Of a DNA stretch of 64,000 nucleotides, positions 12,535-23,720 are shown one piece after another; the stretch's first letter is position 1; the number at the start of each line of letters is the position of its first letter. Under the pieces are notes generated by a model. The model saw only the letters and a program-made list of their open reading frames with translations. It did no database searches and was not told where the DNA came from. A program made the position numbers and the translations under genes. The stretch covers positions 1,240,001-1,304,000 of the forward strand of contig JACAAK010000004.1 in the NCBI GenBank assembly GCA_025093985.1, read 5' to 3'. This DNA is from Calvatia gigantea (lineage: Eukaryota > Basidiomycota > Agaricomycetes > Agaricales > Lycoperdaceae).

Positions 12535-14864
12535 CTAAAGTCGAGCATCCGGCGGCATTTTCTTGAGGACTTGACGGATGCCTAAATCACCCAGGACATC
12601 CTCTGCTCCAGCAAGGACTGAATGAAAGAAGATCAGAATCGGGCGGAATAACACCAGTGAATATCGAAAGAACTCACTTGCATCGAATCCAGAGCTCCTG
12701 TGGTACTGAATGATTATTTCAAAATCACGATCAGCCAAAAGTATATGGTCGAAGAATGCGTGGAACACGAACACTTTCTATGAGTCTACCCATGCCAGTC
12801 ACCGTCAGTCCACGGCCGCCAAAGATTTGAACTGCATCTGTCATGGGGAAGAAATGACATAATTAGAAGTACAACGTGAGATCAAAGTGTGGGGCTTGCC
12901 TTCAGCTGTCTCACGAGCAGTTCTAGAGACAAACCTACGGAACGATGTCAGGGAACAAGAAAGAAACAGTGATGACGAAGAGCATACTGTTTTAGTAGTC
13001 CGATGGGTCCGGCAAGTTTGTCGGACATTTGGCTGTATGACATCTGGACACACTCAGTGGTATGCTTCTTCAAGGGGGTCGATGCTACACTTACATTATT
13101 CATCTGGTACGTCACCGATTCAAACCAATTTTGGCAAGCCTCGACGCGGGAGATCATGTTTGCAAGTTTGGCACGGATGACGGCCTGACTTGTCAATGGT
13201 TTACCAAAAACGACACGCTGGGTCGCCCACCTGAAAAATCGGGTTAAGTACAAGTCTGCTACTTTATCAATGACCTCACTTCAGGCATTCTTCGACAATC
13301 TGACGTTGTGCTGAAATGGAAGTTGCGCAGACCATCCACCGCTCGTGATTGAAGTTACTAAGTATGACTGACATGCCCTTGCCAATAGGCCCGAGGGTGT
13401 TTGCAATTGGTACACGGATTTTATCGAAAGTGACGTATGCAGTTCCAGCGGCAGCAGAATATGCGGTCTTGATGGGTTTAGTGGAGACTCCCGGACCTCG
13501 TGGAATTAACATCACGGTGAAGCCAGTCTTCCGGGAAAGGTTAAATCGGTATTGCGAGATGCAGGTGCAGGAAAAAAAAAGGTCGTACATCGGTTCTGCA
13601 GCCGGTCGTGAAGTAGTCGGCAAATGTACCGTTTGTAATCCACCTGGAGCGAGATTTCAGCCCGATAAGAACATAGGTATCTGGATTAACCTACTTTTTG
13701 GTTCCAGTGACGATCCAATGGTCGCCATCACGAATCGCTGTTGTTTGCAAACCACTGACGTCACTACCAGCGAATGCTTCAGAAATCGCAAGAGCAACAT
13801 ATTTCTTCCCAGCAAGGGTCTACCCGAACGGTAAATATAACTTATGTAAAGCAGCTAGCATGGACGCACCTCGGGAACGACGCTGTTGTAGATTTCCTCA
13901 GATGCATAGTTGAACACCGGAGGCAGGCCAATTACAAGACCAGCAAGCATCCCGTCAACGACTGAGCGACTGCACACGCGTGCAAGTTCATTGTGAATGA
14001 TAGCCTATGAAACTGTTAAGTAATCCTGAGTCTGCGGCGCTGCCTCATTATACCTCATGGAAGTAGTCAAACTCTTCCGGTTTCACAATTCCACCCATCA
14101 GTGTACGACCTTCGAGGTGCTTGCCTGGTCCAAGACGCATGGCTATGATATTGACCTCGCTGGAGAGCCGTCAACTATAGTTTCCTCGGTAAGGAGTAGA
14201 GGGAACCTACGCCATCTTGTCCACAACGTCCTGTGAAATCTTCTTTCCAGCCTCATCTGCCTTGGCGGCCTCGGGAGCAACGACAGTCTCGAAGAATTCC
14301 CGAACCGCTTTTTGGAATTTGCGATGGTTATTTGTGTAGTACGGACTGTGGTAACCTTTGCTGAGCCAGGTTGGTTCAGCATATGGAACTTTGCTGAGTT
14401 GCCCAGGTATCGGTGCCTTGACAATCTCCCTTTCGCCATAAATGACACCAATCTGCAGGCGCTTGTATTGAGGTTTGAGGAGGGTTTCGTATCGATGTAA
14501 ACCGAAGAAGGCGTTGGTTGCATCCTGTCCCGCTAATCGTGATACTCGGTCAGTGTCTGAGAGTCCAAGAGCTCTGGCATGGACACACCAACGGACTCGG
14601 AAAGCAGCACGTTCCCACCACCTGGATGAAGGTCCGCGAACCGCGATACATCATAAACTTTCGTGTCAACAACAATCCACTATCCATTTCTCGAGTGAGA
14701 TTCATAAGCACCGCCTATTTCTGAGATACGTACGAGGTCCCCCTCCTTGTTGTGCTGTGGTCCTGGTGTGAGTTACCGGGTTGCTGGTGTATGAATAATT
14801 ATGAGATGCTCACTTTCGCGACATCCTCGCGGGTGAATTCCTTGGGCTGTTTTGCGGACATCAT
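12535..14864 (-). CDS. Cytochrome b5 domain-acyl-CoA dehydrogenase fusion
   Basis: The first exons (start ATG 14864 or 14861, [14 protein letters not shown]) encode a cytochrome b5-like heme-binding domain: [14 protein letters not shown], then the axial-ligand motif LHPGGGN and a second His in FFGLHRYE. The rest is an acyl-CoA dehydrogenase. Its N-terminal helical part includes [15 protein letters not shown]. The central beta domain includes [15 protein letters not shown] and [13 protein letters not shown]. The C-terminal domain includes [21 protein letters not shown] and [12 protein letters not shown]. The protein ends KKMPPDARL at 12535. Family members oxidise acyl-CoA at alpha-beta with FAD, and the b5 domain could pass or accept electrons. 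The substrate is not evident. The domain order b5-ACAD is, to my knowledge, widespread in fungi, so this is a native fusion rather than a frame accident. At least seven introns are needed. It converges on the GPI-type gene with 117 bp between stops. Confidence 0.9.
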
Positions 14865-15273
14865 ATACTTTTGCGATTAGTGAAGTGAAGGAAGGGAATC
14901 GGAAGGGCGGGGAAGCGTCACCCGAAATTCTGATGGGTGATGCTGAAGCTTGGAGTAACTCCTGGTCCGGTCAACAACCTGGATATGCATTCCGATTGGC
15001 TCAACGATTAACTGAGTATCACGTGTTTTTTGTCGATATGCGTGTCCAGTGTCCAGTGTCCATGATTGTTTCTCTAACAGAATCACTTGAGGTGTATGAT
15101 CACTCGCAGTCGAGAACCGTCATTGTGCAAAGTATCCCGAAACAACATATGTATTGACATGGAGTAAACTACGAGGAATGTTAGGGAGGGTATTTGATGT
15201 CGAGAAGATAATACGGTGAGTAACGATGAATAGTTGGAAGAATAAGAGGTCGCTTTGTAGCGCCAGTTTAAAG
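14865..15273. other. Intergenic region between tandem minus-strand genes
   Basis: This 409 bp lies between the start of the acyl-CoA dehydrogenase and the stop of the RAD16-type gene. It should hold the promoter of the former and the 3' end of the latter. No other element was recognised. Confidence 0.4.
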
Positions 15274-18200
15274 CTAAGTTATTGGATCAGCAAAGGCCAG
15301 TTGACTTAGGGGCGGTAGGGCACATACCCTGAACAAGAAACTTAACTATGAATCCTTTGAGCTCATTGAACAAAAAGAATAGGTATTTGGGACTCACATC
15401 CTCGGGGGTCAGTCTCCCCATTGCTTGGTCATCTGCCGATAGAGTAGCATTTACCATTGCGCTCTTTTTCTCTTGTAACTAGGGACGATGTCACCATAGG
15501 CTTTCCATACATAAAAGGACACCAAACCTGGACAATACGACTTTCGATACTGTCTTCGACGACCAGCTTGATGGCTTGTACAGGTCGACGTTGGCCAAGG
15601 CGATGAATACGATCCATAGCCTCTGTTCCGCATAGGTGAGTTTTGGCAAGTATATTTCTTCAAGGGCTCAAACGCACGGTATTCGACCTAGGCAAACATC
15701 AGTGGGAATAAGACAACCTCAGAGAAAGACACTTACAGCTGGATTCCACCAACTATCCATCAAGTAGACACGCGAGGCTTCGGTCAAATTCAGAGCAACA
15801 CCACCAGCTTTCAAGCTGACCAGGAAGACTGTCACATCAACGTTGTTCACTAGGCAGACTTGGGTCAACGCTCGGGTAGGTAACTCTAAGCAAGGTGAGC
15901 GCACTAAAATGCTTAATTGTTGCGTCCCGAGCTTGCGGCGACATGGTGCCTTCCAACCGACATATCTGGGCATTGTCAGGAAAATTCCAGGAAAGAGAAA
16001 TTGAAAATGACAGACAATGAAACCAGCTCTCTGCAACCTATACGCGATCAGGTCTAAGAAGTTGACGAATTGACTGAACACAATTGATTTCGTTGTTGCC
16101 TCTCTCATTCGTAAATTGGTCAGTTCCTCAATGAGTGCTTCAATTTTGGTCGATGATTTCCAGGTATCGAGATCTAGCCGTCCCAAGATACCTTGCCTCG
16201 TATTCTGCGCGCTTTCATCGAGTTCAAGCGGCGGAGATTCCAAGTCTATAGTCAAAGGGACATGACAAACGGGACAATCCGGCTATAGCAAAGATCAGTT
16301 AGGAAATCGCGGGCGGAGACGGTGTAAATCCAAACCGTGTTGCCATCAAATGCAGAAGTCAGGTACTGCCTCATACACTCCCTGTCGAAAGTGTGGCGAC
16401 ACTTGGACTGAATCGCGTCCTCAGCAAAGTCATTGCAAAGTCGGCAGACAGTCGCTTCGGCCTCAATGGGGACAAATGTAGTTGAGTTCGTCTTGCTACG
16501 CAAAACAAGATCGGGATGACAAGCCATTTGTCTCATTCTTGTTAACCTGAACGCATAGTGAGCGGGTCGCCGGGCTGTACGGCAAAGTTTGTCTTACAAG
16601 CTGAAGATATTAGAGTAATCTGACAAGACAGTGAGCAACAAATTACCAAGCTTCATTGTGACGTACTATTGAGCACTGTTCCTTGATCAAGGTATGTGCC
16701 GAACTGCCTTTTGGCATCGGAGAATAACGAGAGATACAACTCCTTTTCCTCGGGACTGAAGTAGTCGCGACGAACCACAATCGTCCTAGGCGGCAAGCCA
16801 AGATCATCCGCTCGCTGCAGCTGTAGATTAAGGTAGTGAGTCGCGGGTTATAAAGAGGGATAACAGGATATATACCTTGGTCCGTCGGAGCATCATTCTA
16901 TCCAGCAGGATCTTCAATTTCTTAAACGCAGTCTTCCCAGGTCCTACCATCCCGCTCTTTTGTATAGGTGTCAAGATCTCATTGTTCCAGAAACATGTCT
17001 TAGGGGCAGTCAATATGAGCTTGCGGCCTGGATTTAAAATGCTCCACGTACATGCTGCATGGGTGTGTGACCACAATCTACGAGCTGTGGGTAATTTGTC
17101 TGGAGAGTCAGGTGGGCATAGACTTACCGTCACAAGTGCTCTTGTTACTAAACTTCCAATGTAGGGACTTGCAATCACACATTTTACCTAAAACCAAACT
17201 TAGTACAAGGTACGCGGCGTGAAGAGGGGTCGGCTTACAAAAGTAATATGAGAATGGGTCACCTCCAAGAAATCTGATTAGACTGTATAATTCCCCAACT
17301 CTATTTTGCAGCGGTGTTCCCGACAAACACCATTTATGATCACTTTGCAGCTCAAACGCGGCTTTCGCCGTATTGGTTGAGCGTTCTTTGATATTGTGTG
17401 CCTCGTCAAGCTATCACAGGCGTTTTTAGTGAGGAAGAGACAAGTAACTTGTGAAAGATACACTGACAATAATGCGTTTCCATCTCATTTGATGAATGGG
17501 TGATTTCTCCTTAATCATAACGCCCCTGCGCTTAAAGCCTGATTGTTGCTTGCGGAAACAGCTGGCGGTAAAGTTCAATGATCTCACATCAAAAACCATG
17601 GCTAAAGGAAACTAACCTTTCCAGAACGGCGTAAGTAGTCAATACCTGCGAATGACAATTAGCTATGAGAAAGCTGGGGCGATTGAAGCAGACATACGAC
17701 ATCGTATTTTTTCAGCTCCGCGGTGCTGGACTCACGAGAGGCTCCGTGCCATATAAGAACCTTCAAACCTTCTGCGTGCGCTTCAATTTCGTTTCTCCAT
17801 TGCATGATAGCAACGGTGGGCCTGGAGGAGAATCAGTTCATAGCATTTCAGCTTGACAATCGATACGCACGCAACGACAAGGTTCGGACGTCGTTGGTCT
17901 GACACTAACAACGCTATAATCTGTATTGTTTTACCCATGCTAAGAAAACAGCTCAGATAAGTTTAGGACTGCTTTTCACGAAAACATACCCCATTTCATC
18001 CTGTTTTGAATTATTGAGTAAACGAGAATCAAAGAACAACAAATAAGTACCGACCGCTAGCATACCACCACGCCATTCTCCTTCCTCTTGCTTGCGCATC
18101 CAATACAAACTCTCCTGCTGGAAAGGCAAAAGTGGGAGTTTCAGATTTTTGGGTTGCTCTGATCGGACTGGTGCGACGACGGGGATATTAGCTTCCAGAT

Positions 18201-19276
18201 CACCCCACACCGTCCTCAGTTCAGAGTGGAATCTGTACAGAGCGAGCGTCGCCTTCTCAGCCTGGGAATCAAAATTTAGGAACCCTCATGGGCTACGGAA
18301 GCGGAAACATACATACATAAGTCAACCGCCGACCAAGCTTGGCTGCGAGAGCCCTTTCTTCTTTCTTGAGCGCTCTCTTCAGCTCAAGAGTTTGCTTTCT
18401 ATGCTGGCGAAGATCCTCAAGAGCGGAAATTGTAGCTTTGCTCCGCACTTTAGTTGCTTTCTTCCTCTTTTTTGCCAGTGGCTCCTCCTCAGATTCCGAG
18501 TCCGTCAAAGGTACTTCGCTCTGGGGATCAGAACTAGACGCATAGTCATCTTCTTCACTGTCTTCCTCATTGATTTCCTCCACGGACTGAGCCAACAGCT
18601 TTTTATTTCGTGCGAGCCTTCTCTCGGCGGCTGCGGCACGTAACACAGCAGCGGGACTTGGACCAGATGCTCGACCTGAGGAAGTACCCGCGCCGTTTAA
18701 AACGGTGCTTTGCAGGGAGAGGCGAACCGCAGCATCGACCATGATTTCTTCATCTTCGCTACTGTCTTCTTCTGACGCTACGAATTCAGAGTCGCTTGTG
18801 TCTGATGATTCTTCGAATTCATCTCCGCTCGCGGCTTGGGATACAGGGGTCACAGCTCTGGCTTTTCCTTTGGCTTTTCCGCTGATAGGAGTAGGAGCGA
18901 CATTCTAACGCAACCTATTAACCGGATACCTACTCCATCTGACGCGATTACTGACCTTGGTTTCCGCCGCTTTGGCCCTAATGGCAACATACGCTCGGTT
19001 GGCGATCGTCCTACGCTTTGGAGCGTGCTCTCCTAAATCATTCTCTTCAGTGGATGCCGCCACGACGCTTTTTGCTCCTTGTAATTATAACAACTTGCAT
19101 CTTCTCTCGTGCCTTTAATTTAGAATCCTCGCTGTCAGAGGTCGGAGGGGTATTAGTAACGACAGGTGAATCGGCAGGAGTGAAGATTGGGGTAACGGTG
19201 GTCGTTGGGGTGTTGCTTGCAGAGTCAGCAGCCCGCCCTGTTGCGGCATTGCGCCTGGTTCTTACCCCTCTGGCCA
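15274..19276 (-). CDS. RAD16: RAD16-type SNF2 ATPase with RING finger (global genome nucleotide excision repair)
   Basis: This is a Swi2/Snf2 ATPase with an internal C3HC4 RING. In yeast, Rad16 works with Rad7 in repair of non-transcribed DNA and as part of a ubiquitin ligase. The N-terminus ([15 protein letters not shown], start 19276) is basic, then acidic and Ser-rich with nuclear-type KKRKKATK patches. Helicase motif I is [11 protein letters not shown] (about 17940), motif II is [10 protein letters not shown] (about 17400) and motif III is [16 protein letters not shown] (about 17320). The RING starts with [22 protein letters not shown] (about 16440-16380), interrupted by an intron. The C-terminal lobe has [34 protein letters not shown] and [14 protein letters not shown]. 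The end reads EDLSFLFRV followed by a short tail, stop 15274-15276. More than ten short introns are needed. The splice at about 15900 gives [12 protein letters not shown], as expected for RAD16. Confidence 0.9.
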
Positions 19277-21395
19277 TTGCGTGATATGAAAGGAGACACG
19301 GGAAAGTTTTTTGGGACACGGGCTGGTAACAGCCTTAATTAATGACCGTGACCTATTAGAGTCACGGATCACATGACCGCAGTTCCGAATTCTTTGTTCC
19401 AACTCCGGAAAGTGGCTGCTGCCCCTGCCTCTCGGCTCGTTCAAGCCATCCTCCGTTCTTGACAACTCAAGCACCTGAATCCTGCTCTGGCCCCCTAAGG
19501 AACACCTTCAAGAGTCACACTCCCTCACACCGGACCATGACGAGCGAGGCTCTCGATCCTGACAATGTAGCCAAGTTTTTTCTTCGGTTTAGGCGAGGAA
19601 CTACAAATAACACTGCCCTATCTGAGGCAGAACTCATCTGACAGCTCCAGGACCCCCCTACAAGACGTTCAGTAAAGAGGTCAGCAACCACAACAGAGCC
19701 TGGCTGTTAGAAGAGGCCCCAAGGCTCCTCCAACTACATGCTACGAGGCCCCACGGTTCCCGGGCGGGTAGTGGGAAGTTACACCAATGACCTGTGAACA
19801 ACCTCCGGCAGAGCGAGTCAAATTCCCTCCAATTATCATTGCCCCTCTGCTCACTCCGCTCTACTCCCTGTTTCATGATCAACGAACGGTTTACCACTTG
19901 TGATGACCTCACATCCCCCTACCTGCTATGCCTCGCCCCTTCCTGCTCCGCCCCGCTGCCTCCTGCTCTGCTACTTCTTGATGCTGCACTGCTCTGCCCC
20001 TCCCTCCCCGCACCCGACCCTTTCCTCGAGGCCCACCCACGCGTGCCTACCCAGCCCAGCTCTCCTTCGACTGGATCCACGACATCGATGGCGCTTGGTA
20101 CTGTCATGCTCTCAGTGCTACACCACTGCACTGCACATCACCAGTAATGAGCAAGCGGAACATCCCACATTGCGGCTGCCTCCACACACCTGGGCGTGCT
20201 CCCCAGTCTGTCGAAACCCAGTCGAAGAGCACAGGGCCTCCTAGCTCCACCCTGGATATCACCACCTTACAGCCTCCCCTTTCCACTAGATCCTCCTACT
20301 ACTATGGGTACCGATCCTTGGCTTGACGCGTCGGAACCAGTAACCCAGGTATCGCAGCCAAGTCTCTCCCCTCAACGCTGTCTCCGCCAGGCAGGGAAAC
20401 CCCCACAGACTTTCGCCCATAAGTAGTCGCACATCATTGCTACAATATTTGTATTTAAGCCCCCCTACAAATTACAAGCCTTGATGTTGATCTCTAACTG
20501 TCCAGAATGGCCCAGACAAGCAAAGCAAAGATTTGTGATGCCGGGTAAATTGATGACAGTCAACGCCCGACAAAACGCGGCGGCAAGAAGGACATAAGGG
20601 CAAAAAGAGAGGGGTGCCCACTCCAGTCCTCCGTCATATGCACCATATTCTGTACGTCTATCCTCCCCTGTGAAACAGCTACATGCATTATGGTGCGAAC
20701 GTGTCCGTGTGCGGTTTCCGGAAGTGACCCCAGCCACTATGCTGAACACACAACCCTAGACGTCGTTGGTGGGCGGGTCATAGTCAATCATACCAACTTC
20801 AGCTCCGCTGGGCGTCCCATTTCATTGAACTGCACGATGTCGCCCCACAAAGTGATGTAGTGCTATTACGCACTTGTACTGCATTCCAAATCCACTGTTT
20901 GACATAAGGAAATACAAGATATTCAAGACTTTTGTGAGGAGAAAAAGCTACTTGGAGGGGTCTACTGATAGCATAATGTTCCATTGGTTTTACCTGTACG
21001 ATTTTGACCATGACAGTATGCTTTAGTTTGGCTTTCGGCCTCCTCTGCAGGATTAGCGGGTTCGCCAGGGCACTCCAATTGGGGAGTCTTGTTTCTCAAG
21101 AAGCACGACTCTGTTTCAGAGCAAGTCATTTTGGTTTATTCCACTGGTCAATGTTGAGTTTCCAGCAGGAGGGGATAGATTCAGCAAAGTTATTTGACTC
21201 ATAACATTTCAACATAAGTCGAAGTCAAACATTCCCGGCCACCATAGGTAGGTGCCACTCAAGTAGCTACGGATATGGTAGACAGCCCACATTTCTCATA
21301 CAAAGACCTGTGAACATATTGTCCAACTCATGTTCACTAAGTTATGTCAGATCATACTCCCCGGATATCACTCTTTGACGAAATGGAACTGGTGC
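19277..21395. other. Intergenic region with a C-rich, Ser/Pro-biased stretch
   Basis: No gene is recognised upstream of RAD16 over about 2.1 kb. The segment 19640-20320 is notably C-rich on the plus strand, with many repeats of CTCC, CCCC and CTGC. It gives long but uninformative Leu/Pro/Ser-biased frames in all three phases, so I do not call it coding. The region nearest 19277 should hold the RAD16 promoter. No terminal repeats or transposase motifs were found. Confidence 0.4.
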
Positions 21396-21638
21396 CTATG
21401 AAAGCCCTGAATAAGTGTATTTAGTACGGTCCGAATATCTGACATACAGTACATGATCAGAGAGCCAACCGCAGAGGGATACTATATCACCCCCATCCCC
21501 CCTCAACCCTCTTTCAAAGAGTATGGAACCGAGCTGCTCAAAGACCTCGATGATTTCAGTGGCATCTGGTGAGAAACGGTATGACATTCCTGCATGCTGG
21601 CACGAAGAATCGTAGCAGGAATGAATTAAGATTGAAAA

Positions 21639-23275
21639 CTAGAACAGTTTGGCTTTTTCTTGCGTCAGGTCACGAAGTGGTCCACTCTGGATAGCAGAGA
21701 GTGGTTCCCAGGACAGAATGATATGGTCTCTGAGCGCTAATCAACATTATACGTTACCATGTGTCCTGGAGGATGTTGAACTCAGTAACTTACCCTTTGC
21801 AGGAGCCAATTTGGTGATGTTGCCATAACACTGCCATATCTTCATGAGCTCTTAATTTAAATCAATGTTGTAGGATTGAGAGCGGCAACGATCTTTGAGG
21901 AAATCGGAAAACGAAACATGGAGGAACTTGGCACTTTTCAAGGGGGCCTCATCTGGCGACGGAAACGTAAGGACCGAGTACAGTTTGCGTAACGCAGCAT
22001 AGGCAACGTGCTGTTCAAGACCCAAGACATTGCATGAAAATAGGAGGTTTGGGACACGCTCCGCCACAGCATCGCCAAGAAGATAGAAACCGAGAACAGT
22101 TTTTGTTGTCGGAAGGGAGTCGACTGGTATATCCGTCATGATCGGTGTATATAATAGATCAAGGGCGCGGAATGGGTTGTTCTTCACATCGTGTGAGGGG
22201 TTCCGATGTATTGTCCTTTGGCCTATCAGAGAAAGAATGTGTTTCAGGCACAGTACTGGATTTTCTTTACCAACATAATCAATCGGTGTTGAAGGCGAAA
22301 ACGAACAGCTCAGAAGAGACTTTCGTCAGTCGCAAAAAGTCGTTCTCAGTTGGCCACAATGAAGGCACAGCGTCCGCGTAATTGTGCCGAATTTTTGCGA
22401 ACCCTGTGCGAAGGTACCGCTCGCTCCATACCTCGTAAGCCCCCACCAGAGTCAACCGGCACCCCAAGCTTCCAGAAGCACCCAATCCGTTGCCCACCCA
22501 ACAGAAAGATGTTTGTAGGTGCGCCTCGGATCGACTGGCAATGATCCAGACAAGGAATTTGGTTTGGATACGGGACAGGAGGGACTCACGAATGAGATCC
22601 AGTATCCTACATTGGTCTCTCTTGTCGTTTGTTTCATCAAAACTATCCAAGAATACTACCCACCGCCGGGACCCAAATTGACGCCCCCATAGGTGAATGG
22701 AGTAGCAAAGAGGCGCTTGAATTGCTCGTCAAGGGACTCGTCAAAGAAACCAGGATCAGCAGCTAGTTTTTCTCCCGTGTGGTGGCGATACTGTGGGTCG
22801 ACCACAGCAAAGTCATACGCCAGGGTAGTGAGGACCTTCTGGGGGTCATCTCGCTAGTTGGGGCGAGAGAAAAATAAAGTTGCGCATCTGAGGGTGGGAA
22901 GAGGGCATACGATTTCAGCCAGGCTTTGCACTGATTGCAGACTTGCCAACGCCAGCCGGTCCAACAAGCCAGACCATCCTTGTTCCCAGAGTGCTGTCTT
23001 GGATGCGTGTCTGGAGCTGCTTGAGGAAATCTGTCCGAGTATCCGGGTGACATTGGGGAGGATCATCACGATCTGAGGAGTCGAATTCTGCACCAAGGAT
23101 GATATACGCCCTCATTTCATCCAACACTGACCGGCGACAGGGCCTCAGTCTCTACGTTGTTCGGGGTCGAGTATACAGCAAATTACTTGCCGTTTTAATC
23201 ATGATGTTCATGGATTTCTTGCATCACTGGTTTGTGGAAATAATTGAAACCACTCCCGTTGGGAAAGAGGCCACT
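21639..23275 (-). pseudogene. Decayed NACHT-type STAND NTPase (NLR-like)
   Basis: This resembles basidiomycete NACHT NTPases, proteins linked in fungi to nonself recognition and programmed cell death. An N-terminal remnant FPNGSGFNYF...VMQEIHE (about 23265-23205) resembles the family start, but no good ATG precedes it. The motif FDSSDRDDPPQCHPDTR leads into the Walker A loop WLVGPAGVGKSAI (about 22975-22940), and ATLFFSRPN follows. Walker B reads VVFLDSFDE (about 22660-22635), with LVWIIASRSEAHLQ after it. The gene is broken. An in-frame TAG at 22854-22856 follows SRPN. A one-base shift separates LAADPGFFDE...GGG from Walker B near 22665. A TAA at 21852-21854 follows YNIDLN, while homologous-looking sequence (ELMKIWQCYGNITKLA, then SGPLRDLTQEKAKLF) continues past it. 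A further family-like fragment, FSPDATEIIEVFEQLGS, lies at about 21580-21530. I call it a pseudogene; sequence errors are the alternative. Confidence 0.75.
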
Positions 23276-23720
23276 AATATGGGGATTGGGCGGGGCGGCT
23301 GAAGGCCGAGCGGCATACATGGTGCTAAGGGAGACTTTGGACAGGAGGACAATGGCTTCGGATGGACGTCGACAGACTTATTGAATAAATTCGGGGGATT
23401 GACATGTGGCCATTTCGACGCCTGTCCTTCTCAGGACACTGCAACGTGCACCTGGATTGAGAATTGGCCTTGGGTTACCATAAACACCAAGCCGTTCACG
23501 AGATGAACCCCCAAACTCCTTTGAGGAAACGTCGGAAATTTCTCATTGTAACTAAGAAGAGTGAGAAGAGCGGTGGTGGAGAGGGAAGAAGAGAACGTGG
23601 GAGGCACAGTGCATGGGAATGCATTTTACGAATTTTCATAACCAACAGGGGGTTGCAGCCTTGTAAAAAAACCCAACTGATGTAGACAAAATACTGCTAA
23701 GTAATAACAGGGTTGATAAG
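23276..23720. other. Intergenic region between NACHT pseudogene and ICP55
   Basis: This stretch of about 445 bp lies upstream of the decayed NACHT gene and downstream of the aminopeptidase stop. I see no coding sequence or repeats in it. Confidence 0.4.
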
